Shown: positions 18,215 to 28,015, counted from the stretch's first letter. The stretch: 64,000 bases of DNA from CAVVIG01 sp050249955 (GCA_050249955.1 JBFWPN010000003.1:248001-312000), one strand, 5' to 3'. Numbers and translations: made by a program. Notes: a model not told the origin generated them from the sequence alone.

Positions 18215-19539
18215 TGAACCAGTCGGAAGGGACGGACGACGCCGCCCGGCGCGGGCAGCAGGTCGGACACGACGGCCATCGTCCTGTCCTTGGCGCCGCG
18301 GTTGGCTTCGACGAGGGCGCGCGCGGCGGCGCCGAGGCTGGCTCGGCGGACCGGGTCGGTCACCAGGTTGCGCAGCGTCTCCTCGAGCTCACGGTCGCCC
18401 TGCACCTGCACGACGGCCTGGCTGGCCAGGAACGCCTCCGTGATCTCGCGGAAGTTCTGCATGTGCGGCCCCACGACGATCGGCTTGCCGAAGATGGCGG
18501 GCTCGAGGATGTTGTGGCCGCCGTAGTTGGCAAGGCTGCCGCCGACGAAGACGAGGGTGGCCACCTGGTAGAGCTGCGCGAGCTCACCGAAAGTGTCGAG
18601 GACCACGACATCGGTGCGCGGCTCGCCGTCGATGGGCAGGTCGGAACGCCGGGTCACACTGAAGCCCTCGTCCTGCGCGAGGCGCTCGACCTCGGCAAAC
18701 CGCTCGCGCTGGCGCGGAGCCAGGACCAGGAGGGCGCCCGGGGCGATGGACCGGATGCGCGCAAAGGCGCGGAGCACCACGGCGTCCTCGGGGCGCATGG
18801 TGCTGCCGGCGACGAGGACAACCCGCGAGGGGGCGATACGAAAGGACCGGAGGACCAGCTCACGCGGGCGGCCGTGGGACACCACCGCCGGCGCCGGCAG
18901 CGAGTCGAACTTCAGGCTGCCGGTCACCGTGACGCGCTTCGGGTCGGCCCCGAGGTCGATGATGCGCCCGGCCGACTCCTCGCTCTGCATGCAGAACCGG
19001 TCAATGTCGGCGAGCACGCGGCGGAAGAGCGGACGGACCATCCGATAGCGCGGGTACGAGCGCGCCGAGATCCGTCCGTTGATGACCACCGTCCGGATGC
19101 CCCGCGCACGGCACTCCTTCAGCAGGTTCGGCCAGATCTCGGTCTCCATCATCAGGAACAGGCGCGGCTTGACGACGTCGAGGACGCGGCGGACCGTGAA
19201 GCTCCAGTCGAACGGGAAGTAGAACACGCCGTCGACCTGCTGGAGGTTCTTCCTGGCCACCTGCTGACCGGCAATGGTGGTGGTGGAGACGAAGAGCCGC
19301 AGGCGCGGGTACTGGGCGCGCAGGTCGGCGATGAGCGCTTTCGCGGTGAGCGTCTCACCCACCGATACGCAGTGCAGCCAGATGGACGGCTCGCCGTCGA
19401 CGTTCAGCGTGATCGGGAGATAGCCGAGCCGCTGGGCGAGGCTGCCGACGTACTTCTTGTAGCGCACCGCCTGGTACACGAAGTACGGCGACACCACCAG
19501 GAGGACGAGCAGCGACAGGAAGCTGTAGGCAAGATACAT
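18211..19539 (-). CDS. waaA: 3-deoxy-D-manno-octulosonic acid transferase (GT30)
   Basis: A 442-residue Kdo transferase with one N-terminal membrane anchor (residues about 3-22). It shows SIWLHCVSVGETLTAKALI, PFDWSFTVRRVLDVVKPRLF, MMETEIWPNLL, VVINGRISARSY, VLVAGSTMRPEDAVVL and the donor-site stretch VGGSLANYGGHNILEPAIFGKP. It transfers Kdo from CMP-Kdo to lipid IVA. A TATACT sequence upstream at about 19595-19600 (minus strand) may be its -10 box, in the region shared with the divergent gap gene. Confidence 0.95.
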   Translation of the reverse strand: MYLAYSFLSLLVLLVVSPYFVYQAVRYKKYVGSLAQRLGYLPITLNVDGEPSIWLHCVSVGETLTAKALIADLRAQYPRLRLFVSTTTIAGQQVARKNLQQVDGVFYFPFDWSFTVRRVLDVVKPRLFLMMETEIWPNLLKECRARGIRTVVINGRISARSYPRYRMVRPLFRRVLADIDRFCMQSEESAGRIIDLGADPKRVTVTGSLKFDSLPAPAVVSHGRPRELVLRSFRIAPSRVVLVAGSTMRPEDAVVLRAFARIRSIAPGALLVLAPRQRERFAEVERLAQDEGFSVTRRSDLPIDGEPRTDVVVLDTFGELAQLYQVATLVFVGGSLANYGGHNILEPAIFGKPIVVGPHMQNFREITEAFLASQAVVQVQGDRELEETLRNLVTDPVRRASLGAAARALVEANRGAKDRTMAVVSDLLPAPGGVVRPFRLVQ

Positions 19540-19610
19540 CAGGGAATCGAAACGGGCGATAACATCGTCCCTGCCAACGATTTACGAGATCGGCAGTATA
19601 TCTGGACGGT

Positions 19611-19640
19611 TTGACCCCCCGCAAGCGCGTTCATTACACT
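19611..19640 (+). promoter_or_regulatory. Candidate sigma70-type promoter of gap
   Basis: TTGACC (19611-19616) and TACACT (19635-19640) are separated by 18 bp, and the gap ATG follows at 19690. AAAGGAG at 19676-19682 is the ribosome binding site, 7 nt from the start. Confidence 0.55.
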
Positions 19641-19689
19641 TAATTGTTTGTCCGAGCCGGCATCGGGCTCGGGGCAAAGGAGCGCTCTC

Positions 19690-20697
19690 ATGGCGGTACG
19701 AGTCGGCATCAATGGTTTCGGGCGGATCGGGCGCAACATCATGCGTGCGGCGCTCGGCGATACGGACATCGATTTTGTGGCGGTCAACGACCTGACCAAT
19801 GCCGCCACTCTGGCACACCTGCTGAAGTACGACTCGGTGCTGGGCAACCTCGACGCGAAGGTGACCGCCACTGCGGACGGCATCTCGGTGAACGGGGACG
19901 AGTTCAAGGTCCTCTCCGTGAAGGACCCGGCCGAACTGCCCTGGAAGGACCTGGGTGTCGACGTCGTCTTCGAAGGCACCGGGAAGTTCACCGACCGCGA
20001 CGGTGCCGCGAAGCACCTGGCGGCCGGCGCGAAGAAGGTGATCATCACGGCTCCGGCGAAGAAGCCCGACGTGAGCATCGTGATGGGAGTGAACGACGAG
20101 AAGTACGACCCCGCCGCACACCACATCATCTCGAACGCTTCCTGCACCACGAACTGCCTTGCCCCCGTCGTGAAGGTCGTGCACGAGACCTTCGGCATCA
20201 CGAAGGGCTGGATGACCACCATCCACTCCTACACCAACGATCAGAACCTGCTCGACCTGCCGCACAAGGACCTGCGGCGTGCCCGCGCGGCGGCGATGTC
20301 GATGATCCCGACGACCACGGGTGCCGCGGCGGCCGTGGGCGAGGTGCTGCCCGAGCTGAAGGGGAAGCTGGACGGGTTCGCCATGCGGGTGCCCACGCCG
20401 AACGTGTCGGTGGTGGACCTGGCGGCGATTCTCGGGCGCAGGACGACGGCGGAAGAAGTGAACGCGGCGCTGCGGGCGGCGGCCGAGGGTCCGATGAAGG
20501 GCATTCTCGCGATCTCGGACGATCCGCTCGTGTCGATCGACTTCCGCGGCAACGCGAACTCCTCGATCCTCGACTCGGCCTACACGAAGGTCATGGACGG
20601 CGACTTCGTGAAGCTGCTCGCCTGGTACGACAACGAGTGGGGCTATTCCAGCCGCTGCGTCGATCTGCTCAGGCTGCTCGTCCGTAAGGGGCTCTAG
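19690..20697 (+). CDS. gap: Glyceraldehyde-3-phosphate dehydrogenase, type I
   Basis: A 335-residue GAPDH beginning MAVRVGINGFGRIGRN (NAD-binding). The active site SNASCTTNCLAP has catalytic Cys152, and THSYTNDQ-like HSYTNDQNLLDLPH and WYDNEWGYSSRCVDL are present. A good ribosome binding site fixes the start at 19690 although the open frame extends 14 codons further. It leads the gap-pgk-tpiA-secG run, with its own promoter and hairpins before pgk. Confidence 0.97.
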   Translation: MAVRVGINGFGRIGRNIMRAALGDTDIDFVAVNDLTNAATLAHLLKYDSVLGNLDAKVTATADGISVNGDEFKVLSVKDPAELPWKDLGVDVVFEGTGKFTDRDGAAKHLAAGAKKVIITAPAKKPDVSIVMGVNDEKYDPAAHHIISNASCTTNCLAPVVKVVHETFGITKGWMTTIHSYTNDQNLLDLPHKDLRRARAAAMSMIPTTTGAAAAVGEVLPELKGKLDGFAMRVPTPNVSVVDLAAILGRRTTAEEVNAALRAAAEGPMKGILAISDDPLVSIDFRGNANSSILDSAYTKVMDGDFVKLLAWYDNEWGYSSRCVDLLRLLVRKGL

Positions 20698-20710
20698 CCC
20701 GACGTGCGCT

Positions 20711-20732
20711 GGCCGGGTCGACGGACCCGGCC
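20711..20732 (+). promoter_or_regulatory. First gap-pgk intergenic hairpin
   Basis: GGCCGGGTC and GACCCGGCC form a perfect 9-bp stem with a 4-nt loop, 14 nt after the gap stop. No T-run follows. It may protect the gap 3' end or separate gap from pgk expression. Confidence 0.5.
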
Positions 20733-20745
20733 GTCTCCGAATGAC

Positions 20746-20768
20746 GGGTCGGCCGCCCTGGCCGACCC
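20746..20768 (+). promoter_or_regulatory. Second gap-pgk intergenic hairpin
   Basis: GGGTCGGCC and GGCCGACCC form a perfect 9-bp stem with a 5-nt loop just upstream of the pgk ribosome binding site region (start 20787). Its closeness to the start could affect pgk translation. Confidence 0.5.
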
Positions 20769-20786
20769 ACCCGCAGCGAGGCTTCC

Positions 20787-21977
20787 ATGGCCAAACTCAC
20801 CATTCACGATCTCAGCCTGCACGGCCGCCGCCTGTTCCTCCGCGTCGACTACAACGTCCCGATCAAGAACGGCGCAATCACCGACGACACGCGCATCCGG
20901 GCCACGCTGCCGACGCTGGAGCACGCCCTCGGTGCGGGGGCACTGCCGATCCTTGCCAGCCATCTCGGGCGTCCGAAGGGCACGCGCAACATGGACTACA
21001 CGCTGGCGGCCGTGGCCACGCGGCTGGCCGAGCTCACCGGGCGCCGGGTCGTGTTCGCAGACGACTGCATCGGACCGGCGGCGGAGGCGGCCATCGATCG
21101 GGCGCGGCAGGAGGCGGCCATCGTGCTGCTGGAGAACCTGCGCTTCCACCCGCAGGAAGAGAAGAACGATCCCGACTTCTCCCGCAAGCTCGCCGACCTC
21201 GCCGACGACTACGTGGATGATGCGTTCGGGGCGGCACATCGCGCGCACGCCTCGGTGGAGGGAATGACGCACTTCTTCGCGCGGCCGGCCGCCGGCCTGT
21301 TGATGGAGCAGGAACTGCGCTACCTCGGCCACGCGCTGGAGTCGCCCGAGAGGCCGTTCGTGGCCATCCTCGGCGGCGCGAAGGTGTCGGACAAGCTCGA
21401 AGTGATCGAGAACATGCTGGGCAAGGTCGACCGGCTCATCATCGGCGGCGCCATGGCCTACACCTTCATGAAGTCGCGCGGCATCCCGACCGGGAAGTCG
21501 CTCGTCGAGGACGACAAGATCGAGGCGGCGAAGAAGATCACCGAAGATGCTGCCGCAAAGGGCGTAGAGTTGGCGCTGCCGGTCGATCACGTGGTGACCA
21601 CGGCCATCGCTGCCGAGGCGCCGCACGAGGTGCTGGCGATCGACGACCCGGCCATCGACGACCGGATCGGCGTGGACATCGGGCCGAAGACCGTGGCCCG
21701 GTACGAGGCGCTGCTCGCGGACGCGCACACGGTGGTCTGGAATGGCCCCATGGGCGTGTTCGAGATTCCGGCGTTCGCCGGGGGGACCAACGCGCTGGCG
21801 AGGGCGGTCACCGCGGTGCACGGGACGACGATCGTGGGCGGCGGCGACTCGATTTCCGCGATCAAGAAGTCGGGACTGGCGGACCGCGTCACGCACATCT
21901 CGACCGGTGGTGGTGCCTCGCTCGAGTTCCTGGGCGGGCGCATCCTGCCCGGCGTCGCGGCGCTCAAGGACAGATAA
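20787..21977 (+). CDS. pgk: Phosphoglycerate kinase
   Basis: A 396-residue PGK. It has FLRVDYNVPIKNGAITDDTRI, LASHLGRPKG, AHRAHASVEG, FVAILGGAKVSDKLEVIENML, the nucleotide-site VWNGPMGVFEIPAFAGGT and STGGGASLEFLGG. It transfers phosphate from 1,3-bisphosphoglycerate to ADP, directly after GAPDH in glycolysis. It is separated from tpiA by about 22 nt. Confidence 0.97.
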   Translation: MAKLTIHDLSLHGRRLFLRVDYNVPIKNGAITDDTRIRATLPTLEHALGAGALPILASHLGRPKGTRNMDYTLAAVATRLAELTGRRVVFADDCIGPAAEAAIDRARQEAAIVLLENLRFHPQEEKNDPDFSRKLADLADDYVDDAFGAAHRAHASVEGMTHFFARPAAGLLMEQELRYLGHALESPERPFVAILGGAKVSDKLEVIENMLGKVDRLIIGGAMAYTFMKSRGIPTGKSLVEDDKIEAAKKITEDAAAKGVELALPVDHVVTTAIAAEAPHEVLAIDDPAIDDRIGVDIGPKTVARYEALLADAHTVVWNGPMGVFEIPAFAGGTNALARAVTAVHGTTIVGGGDSISAIKKSGLADRVTHISTGGGASLEFLGGRILPGVAALKDR

Positions 21978-21999
21978 CGAACAAGCCTCGCGGAACCCT

Positions 22000-22767
<768 letters not shown>

Positions 22768-22790
22768 TCGGAATTTCCGAAAGCGTTCAG

Positions 22791-23189
22791 ATGCTCTACT
22801 ACCTGCTCACGACGATTTACGTGCTCGCCTGCCTCATCCTGCTGCTGGTGATCCTGCTGCAGCAGGGCAAGGGCGGCGACATGGCCAGTGCGTTCGGCGG
22901 CGGCAGCAGCCAGGCGGCCTTCGGGGCCCGGTCTGGCGCCACGCTGCTGTCCAAGCTCACGGCGGGTTTCGCGGCGGTGTTCATGCTGGGTGCGCTGGGT
23001 CTGGCCATTCTGGGTCAGCGCGGCACCGGCTCGGTGTTGAGCAGCAGTGCTCCGCCGCCTGCTCCGGCCACGGCTCCAGCGGCGGCACCGGCGGCCCAGC
23101 CCGCACCGGGCGCGGCGCCTGCGGCGGCTCCGGCCACCGACACGGCACCATCGGCTCCGACCACCCCGGCGGAACCGCCCAAGCAGTAA
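22791..23189 (+). CDS. secG: Preprotein translocase subunit SecG
   Basis: A 132-residue SecG with two membrane segments (about 2-22 and 54-74) joined by the conserved QQGKGGDMASAFGGGSSQAAFG loop region. The C-terminal ~55 residues are an Ala/Pro low-complexity tail, longer than in E. coli and probably disordered. It is an accessory subunit of SecYEG. It ends the glycolytic run and precedes tRNA-Leu. Confidence 0.95.
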   Translation: MLYYLLTTIYVLACLILLLVILLQQGKGGDMASAFGGGSSQAAFGARSGATLLSKLTAGFAAVFMLGALGLAILGQRGTGSVLSSSAPPPAPATAPAAAPAAQPAPGAAPAAAPATDTAPSAPTTPAEPPKQ

Positions 23190-23197
23190 AGTTAGAC

Positions 23198-23222
23198 CTG
23201 TCCGATCTCCCCGATCGGACAG
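23198..23222 (+). terminator. Hairpin after secG
   Basis: CTGTCCGATC and GATCGGACAG form a perfect 10-bp stem with a 5-nt loop, 9 nt after the secG stop. There is no T-run, so termination would not be of the classic intrinsic type; transcript-end stabilisation is equally possible. Confidence 0.5.
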
Positions 23223-23254
23223 ACGCAGCGTCCGGCTCCGGCCGGACCCCACTT

Positions 23255-23341
23255 GCGGAAGTGGCGGAATTGGCAGACGCACCAGCTTGAGGGGCTGGCG
23301 GTAGCAATACCGTGGGGGTTCGAGTCCCCCCTTCCGCACCA
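23255..23341 (+). tRNA. tRNA-Leu (GAG)
   Basis: An 87-nt class II tRNA with acceptor GCGGAAG, anticodon stem-loop CCAGC-TTGAGGG-GCTGG giving GAG, a long variable arm, T arm GGGGGTTCGAGTCCCCC and encoded CCA. Confidence 0.96.
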
Positions 23342-23374
23342 TCTTCAGAATCAGCACGACGACGCAACACCACG

Positions 23375-23397
23375 AGGCGCCTCACAAGGGCGCCTTT
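23375..23397 (+). terminator. Intrinsic terminator after tRNA-Leu
   Basis: AGGCGCC and GGCGCCT form a 7-bp stem (7-nt loop) followed by TTTGTCGTGTTT. Confidence 0.65.
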
Positions 23398-23439
23398 GTC
23401 GTGTTTGAGCGGATGCCGGTTCACTATCGGCGCGGCTGA

Positions 23440-23445
23440 TAGAAT
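23440..23445 (+). promoter_or_regulatory. Candidate -10 box (TAGAAT) for the M1 peptidase gene
   Basis: TAGAATCGG lies about 48 nt before the ATG at 23494. The TA(N)AATCG form recurs before several genes in this window. Confidence 0.35.
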
Positions 23446-23493
23446 CGGCGCCGACAACCCAGCCAACCGGCTTCCCCCAAGAGGCTCTCCCGC

Positions 23494-26058
23494 ATGAAGT
23501 GCGCCGCGTTCACCGTCCTGCTGCTGGCTGCGGTCAGCGTGCACGCGCAGACCGCCACGCCCGGACCTGGGGTGCCGCTCGATCTCGCGACACGGCGTGC
23601 GGCGAACGTCAGCGACCTGCGCTACGAGCTGTCATTGTCGATTCCAGCGACGCTCGCCTCGCCGCTCACGGGCTCGGCAACGCTGCGGTTCACGTTGAAG
23701 GACCCCTCACAGCCGCTGGTGCTGGACTTCGAGACCAGCCGCGAGCACGTCAGGTCCGTCGAGGCCAACGACAGGGCCGCCGCCTTCACCTACGTCAACG
23801 GACACATCGTCGTGCCGTCAGCGGCGCTTGTGGCGGGCGGCAACTCGGTGCGCATCGTCTTCGACGCGGGTGACGCCTCGCTCAATCGCAGCGCGGACTT
23901 CCTGTACACCCTCTTCGTCCCCGCGCGCGCGCGGCTCGCGCTGCCTGTCTTCGACCAGCCGGACCTGAAAGGCCGCTGGAGCGTGACACTCGAGCACCCC
24001 GCCTCATGGCAGTCGGCCGCGAACGGCGCTGAGCTCGAGCGGACGACCGCTGGCGATCGCACCCGGGTCCGCTTCGCCGAGACAAATCCGCTGCCGACCT
24101 ACCTGGTGGCTTTCATCTGCGGGGACTTCAGGATCGAAACCGCAGTTCGGGGCGGTCGGACGTTCCGCATGTTTCACCGCGAAAGCGACGCCGCCAAGGT
24201 CGCGCGCAACAAGGACGCGATCTTCGACCTCCACGCGCGCGCGCTTGAATATCTCGAGCGCTACACGGACATCCCTTACCCGTTCGGCAAGTTCGACTTC
24301 GCCCTCATTCCCGCCTTTCAGTTCGGCGGAATGGAGCACGCGGGCAATGTCTTCTACAGCGCCCCCGGCCTGATGCTGGACGAATCAGCCACGCAGGACG
24401 ACATGCTCGGCCGCGCGTCGACCATTGCTCACGAAGTCGCGCACATGTGGTTCGGCGACCTCGTGACCATGCGATGGTTCGACGATGTGTGGATGAAGGA
24501 GGTGTTCGCCAACTTCATGGCGGCACAGGTGGTGAACCCGTCCTTTCCGACGGTCAACCACGACCTGCGTTTCCTGCTCTCGAACTACCCGTCCGCGTAC
24601 GAAGTCGATCGCACGCCCGGGGCCAATCCGATTCGCCAGCCGCTGGACAACCTCCAGGAAGCGGGAAGCCTCTACGGCAGCATCATCTACCAGAAGGCGC
24701 CGGTGGTGATGCGCCATCTCGAAGCGGTCCTCGGCGACGACAACTTCCGCGATGGCCTGCGTGAGTATCTGAAGGGCCACGCGTTCAGCAACGCGACGTG
24801 GGCTGACCTGATCGACGTGCTCGACCGACGCACGGCGGTCGATCTCCAGCAGTGGAGCCGCGCATGGGTGAACGAGCCTGGCCGACCCACCGTCACCACG
24901 GAACTGGCGAGCCGCAACGGGGTGGTGCAGCGGCTGGCGTTTCGCCAGGACGACCCGCGCGGGCGCGGTCTCACCTGGCCGCAGCAGTTGCGCGTGGCCG
25001 TCGGCACGGCCACAGGCGAGCAGACGATGACGGTTGAGCTGAGTGGCGCCGCCGCCGAGGTGCCACGAGCCGCGGGACTGGCCGTGCCTCGCTATATCCT
25101 GCCGGCGGGCGGCGGCTGGGCCTACGGCGACTTCGTCGTCGACCAAGGCTCACTCGACTACCTCGCGGCCAACCTCCCCGACGTAGACGATGCGCTCACC
25201 CGCGGGAGTGCGTGGGTGACGTTGTGGGACGCCATGCTCGATGGCCGCCTGCGTCCAGACGTCTTCATCGATCTTGGTTTGCGGGCGCTGCCGCGTGAGA
25301 CCGACGAGCAGTTGACGTCGCGTATTCTCCGTTACACGTCGAGGACGTGGTGGCGCTTCCTCGCCCCCGCAGAGCGTGAGGCCCGCGCCGCCCGATACGA
25401 GTCGGTGCTGCGCCAGGGCCTGGCCGGCGCCGCCACGCCAAGCCGGAAGGCCGCCTGGTTCGGCACGCTGCGCCGCGTCGCGCTGACGCCAGGCACCGTC
25501 GGCTGGCTGCGGCAGGTGTGGGAGAAGACGGAGACGGTGACCGGCCTGCCGCTGGCGGAGACGGACTACAGCACGCTCGCGCAGGAACTCGCCGTACGTC
25601 AGGTCGACGGCTGGAAGGACGTGCTCGACACGCAGCTGCGACGCATCGAGAACGCGGACCGGAAAGGGCAGTTCCAGTTCGTGATGCCCGCACTCTCCGC
25701 CGATCCGAGGGACCGTGAGCAGTGGTTCCTCTCGCTGTCCGACGTGAACAACCGGCGGAGGGAGCCGTGGGTGCTCGAAGGGCTCGAGTACCTGCATCAC
25801 CCGCTGCGGGCGGAGTCGTCGAAGCGTTTCGTGAGGCTGAGCCTCGATATGCTGTGGGACATCCAGAAGACGGGCGACATCTTCTTCCCGAGAAACTGGC
25901 TCGTCGCCACGCTCAGCGGTGACAACACCAGAGACGTGGCCGACGTCGTGCGCGCGTTCCTGCGGGACCTGCCCGCGAACTACCCGGAGCGACTCCGAGC
26001 CATCACGCTGCAAAGCGCAGACGAACTGTTCCGCGCAGCCGACATCGTCAGGAGATAG
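23494..26058 (+). CDS. M1 family zinc metallo-aminopeptidase, exported
   Basis: An 854-residue gluzincin with a signal peptide (cleavage near VHAQT, residue ~20). The zinc site is HEVAHMW (His313, His317) with Glu336 in WMKEVFANF. The substrate-binding GxMEN element reads GGMEH (278-282), a variant seen in some bacterial M1 proteins. The remaining ~400 residues resemble the ERAP1-like C-terminal helical region. It likely trims peptides in the periplasm or outside the cell. A weak promoter lies upstream and a terminator separates it from tRNA-Leu. Confidence 0.92.
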   Translation: MKCAAFTVLLLAAVSVHAQTATPGPGVPLDLATRRAANVSDLRYELSLSIPATLASPLTGSATLRFTLKDPSQPLVLDFETSREHVRSVEANDRAAAFTYVNGHIVVPSAALVAGGNSVRIVFDAGDASLNRSADFLYTLFVPARARLALPVFDQPDLKGRWSVTLEHPASWQSAANGAELERTTAGDRTRVRFAETNPLPTYLVAFICGDFRIETAVRGGRTFRMFHRESDAAKVARNKDAIFDLHARALEYLERYTDIPYPFGKFDFALIPAFQFGGMEHAGNVFYSAPGLMLDESATQDDMLGRASTIAHEVAHMWFGDLVTMRWFDDVWMKEVFANFMAAQVVNPSFPTVNHDLRFLLSNYPSAYEVDRTPGANPIRQPLDNLQEAGSLYGSIIYQKAPVVMRHLEAVLGDDNFRDGLREYLKGHAFSNATWADLIDVLDRRTAVDLQQWSRAWVNEPGRPTVTTELASRNGVVQRLAFRQDDPRGRGLTWPQQLRVAVGTATGEQTMTVELSGAAAEVPRAAGLAVPRYILPAGGGWAYGDFVVDQGSLDYLAANLPDVDDALTRGSAWVTLWDAMLDGRLRPDVFIDLGLRALPRETDEQLTSRILRYTSRTWWRFLAPAEREARAARYESVLRQGLAGAATPSRKAAWFGTLRRVALTPGTVGWLRQVWEKTETVTGLPLAETDYSTLAQELAVRQVDGWKDVLDTQLRRIENADRKGQFQFVMPALSADPRDREQWFLSLSDVNNRRREPWVLEGLEYLHHPLRAESSKRFVRLSLDMLWDIQKTGDIFFPRNWLVATLSGDNTRDVADVVRAFLRDLPANYPERLRAITLQSADELFRAADIVRR

Positions 26059-26141
26059 TCCAACGCCGCGTCCAGGGCGTGTGCGACTCCAGGCGATGGG
26101 CGCTCCAGATGCCCCACGGCGGCCCGGCGACGCGTCGCGGG

Positions 26142-26169
26142 TTGACTACCGGCTGCCGGCTGTCAGAAT
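26142..26169 (+). promoter_or_regulatory. Candidate promoter of the cupin-like gene
   Basis: TTGACT (26142-26147) and CAGAAT (26164-26169) are separated by 16 bp, 57 nt before ATG 26226. Confidence 0.5.
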
Positions 26170-26225
26170 CGTGCCTCAGGCACATGCCGCGCGGTGTCGA
26201 CCGCCCTGCGCACCCGGAGGCTCTG

Positions 26226-26600
26226 ATGTCACAGCGACACGCAATCATCTGGATAGTGACGGCACTCATCAGCACGGCGACCGTCACGGCGGCCTTCCAG
26301 GCCACGGCCGCGGGCTCGCGTCGCGAGCCGCAGTTCGCCAATGCCCAGGCGCAGTCGTGGAAGTCCACGATCCTGCCCAACCAGCCGCTCTCGCTGCACC
26401 GTCATGATCACGGCCGCGCCATCATCGCCCTCACCGACGGCACGCTCGACATCGTGAACGGCAAGGGAGAGACCTTGAAGCAGTACACATGGCAGGCGGG
26501 GAAGGCGTACTGGCTCGATGCCGATCCGCCAGGGCAGATGCACGCGGACCTGAATCGGGGCTCGAAGGCCATCGAGGTGATCGTCGTCGAGCTGCAGTAA
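26226..26600 (+). CDS. Small exported cupin-like protein
   Basis: A 124-residue protein with a signal peptide (IIWIVTALISTATVTAAFQA). The mature part has LSLHRHDHGRAIIALTDGTLDIVNGKGE, the histidine-rich strand pattern of a single-domain cupin, and ends with IEVIVVEL. Its ligand is unknown. It has its own promoter and lies between the M1 peptidase and a convergent hypothetical gene. Confidence 0.7.
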   Translation: MSQRHAIIWIVTALISTATVTAAFQATAAGSRREPQFANAQAQSWKSTILPNQPLSLHRHDHGRAIIALTDGTLDIVNGKGETLKQYTWQAGKAYWLDADPPGQMHADLNRGSKAIEVIVVELQ

Positions 26601-26637
26601 TCGTCGTCGCGACCCGCGCGCGCGCGGCCGCCTGCGC

Positions 26638-27576
26638 CTATCGGCCGGCGGCCTTCTCCTCCGCCCTCGCGCCCCGCAGCATGTGCTCCATCGAGTGGTT
26701 TCCCTCGTGGCAGGCATACTCGAGGATCGGTGCGGTCGTCGCGCGGAACGGAACCTCCGCACTCCACGGACGTGCCCAGGTGTCGGGGTCGTCTACCGTG
26801 AACGAGTAGTCCAGCGTGGTGGGCCCCGAGCGCCGGAACCGCTCGACGACATGCAACCGCGGCCCGGACCCACCGAACCGCGTGTGGTCGTCGAAGTTGG
26901 TCGTGTCGACCACCAGCGTGTCGCCGTCCCACCGACCGACTGAATCGCCCAGCCACGACGTGATCCTGGCCGGCAGGTGAGTACCCCCGATGCGGATGAC
27001 GCGCGCGTGGTGAACGAGCTCCGAGTGGATCATCACGGCCGTCGGCGTCTGGACGATTTGGTAGAAGTTCTGCCCGAACGGACTGGGCACCAGCGGCGGC
27101 GCCGACGTCGAGGCTCCGAACGACGTCTCCATCAGGCAGCGCTCGGCGAGCCCGAGGGCTTCCGGGTCGTCGAGCGATGGCTTCGGCCTGGCGTCGGCGC
27201 GGGCCCTGGCCGCTGGCAGGAGCGGCGGAACCCTGCCGTCGGGCGGATCGGTCACGAGGGACGTCCGGCGGGTCGGCACCACCCGCTGTCGATCCATGTA
27301 CGTGTAATCGAGGTCGGGCGCGGTCAGGTCGAACTCGGAGAAGTTCTTCCGGAACGTGTCCAGCCAGGTGCGCTCGAACGCCTCGACCTCTGCTTCGGTC
27401 AGGTACGCCTTGCCTGCGAGCGCCTCAGGCCGTTGGAGGGGTGTAATCGTGCCGTTCGTCCAGGTGCCCTGCAGGTCACGTCCGCTGGCCGCAGGCTGCG
27501 CGAAGACCCGCACGCATGCACACGCAAGGATCACTGCGGCGGCAAGCAAGCCTACTCGCGACATGCGGGCGATCAT
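26638..27576 (-). CDS. Exported hypothetical protein of a type common in Acidobacteriota
   Basis: A 312-residue protein with a signal peptide (VGLLAAAVILACACVRVFAQ). The mature region starts DLQGTWTNGTITPLQRP and later has RITSWLGDSVGRWDGDTLVVDTTNF, FRRSGPTTLDYSFTVDDP and EYACHEGNHSMEHML. These phrases recur in many acidobacterial exported proteins of no known activity; I cannot name a domain. ATG 27576 is preferred, with ATG 27564 as an alternative. The long upstream open frame overlaps the HxlR gene and was discarded. Confidence 0.7.
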   Translation of the reverse strand: MIARMSRVGLLAAAVILACACVRVFAQPAASGRDLQGTWTNGTITPLQRPEALAGKAYLTEAEVEAFERTWLDTFRKNFSEFDLTAPDLDYTYMDRQRVVPTRRTSLVTDPPDGRVPPLLPAARARADARPKPSLDDPEALGLAERCLMETSFGASTSAPPLVPSPFGQNFYQIVQTPTAVMIHSELVHHARVIRIGGTHLPARITSWLGDSVGRWDGDTLVVDTTNFDDHTRFGGSGPRLHVVERFRRSGPTTLDYSFTVDDPDTWARPWSAEVPFRATTAPILEYACHEGNHSMEHMLRGARAEEKAAGR

Positions 27577-27626
27577 AACGCGCACGCCTCGCCCGGGTCC
27601 GTCGAGTGGCGACGACGACGGGTTGG

Positions 27627-27974
27627 TCAGGCGCCGCGTCGCAGTTCGTGCCGGTGCGTTGTTGCCCAGGTGATGAGACCCAGCATCGGCTCGAGCAGCG
27701 TCTCGCCGAGCGGCGTCAGCCGGTAGTCCACCCGCGGCGGCACGGTCGGGAACACGATCCGCTCGACCAGCCCATGGCGCTCGAGCCCGCGCAGTTTCAG
27801 CGTCAGCATGCGCTGCGAGATGCCGTCGATGCCGCGCCGGATCTCGTTGAAGCGCCGGGTTCCGTCGCTCAGGAACCCGATGATGAGCACGCTCCACTTG
27901 TCGCCAACGAGCGTCAGGACATCCCGGATTGCCGGACAGGCGTCCTCGGGTACACGCGTGTGCCTGGGTGACAC
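27627..27974 (-). CDS. HxlR family transcriptional regulator
   Basis: A 115-residue winged-helix protein with CPAIRDVLTLVGDKWSVLIIGFLSDG (conserved N-terminal Cys and the KW pair), RRFNEIRRGIDGISQRMLTLKLRGLERHGLVER (HTH and wing) and a typical end. Relatives often sense quinones or reactive species through the Cys. GGAGG followed by 7 nt and GTG at 27974 fixes the start better than the upstream ATGs. It is divergent from a DoxX-like gene, with a perfect palindrome in its own leader, so autoregulation and control of the neighbour are likely. Confidence 0.9.
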   Translation of the reverse strand: MSPRHTRVPEDACPAIRDVLTLVGDKWSVLIIGFLSDGTRRFNEIRRGIDGISQRMLTLKLRGLERHGLVERIVFPTVPPRVDYRLTPLGETLLEPMLGLITWATTHRHELRRGA

Positions 27975-27995
27975 GGAAGTGCCTCCTTGCATGCG

Positions 27996-28012
27996 GTGAC
28001 CACCATGGTCAC
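27996..28012. promoter_or_regulatory. Palindromic operator candidate for the HxlR regulator
   Basis: GTGACCA-CCA-TGGTCAC is a perfect 7-bp inverted repeat 21 nt upstream of the HxlR start. On the minus strand a TACAAT box (28026-28031) precedes it, so the palindrome would lie at or just after the regulator's transcription start. Confidence 0.5.
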
Positions 28013-28015
28013 GAT

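Noticed and set aside
18133..19614. 493-codon plus-strand open frame opposite waaA
   Set aside because: Antisense shadow of waaA and lpxK, low-complexity composition.
23494..26058. M1 aminopeptidase as the leader protease for the VKGG peptides
   Set aside because: It is several genes and over 2 kb away, separately transcribed, and is an aminopeptidase; VKGG leaders are normally removed by C39 or similar endopeptidases, none of which is present.
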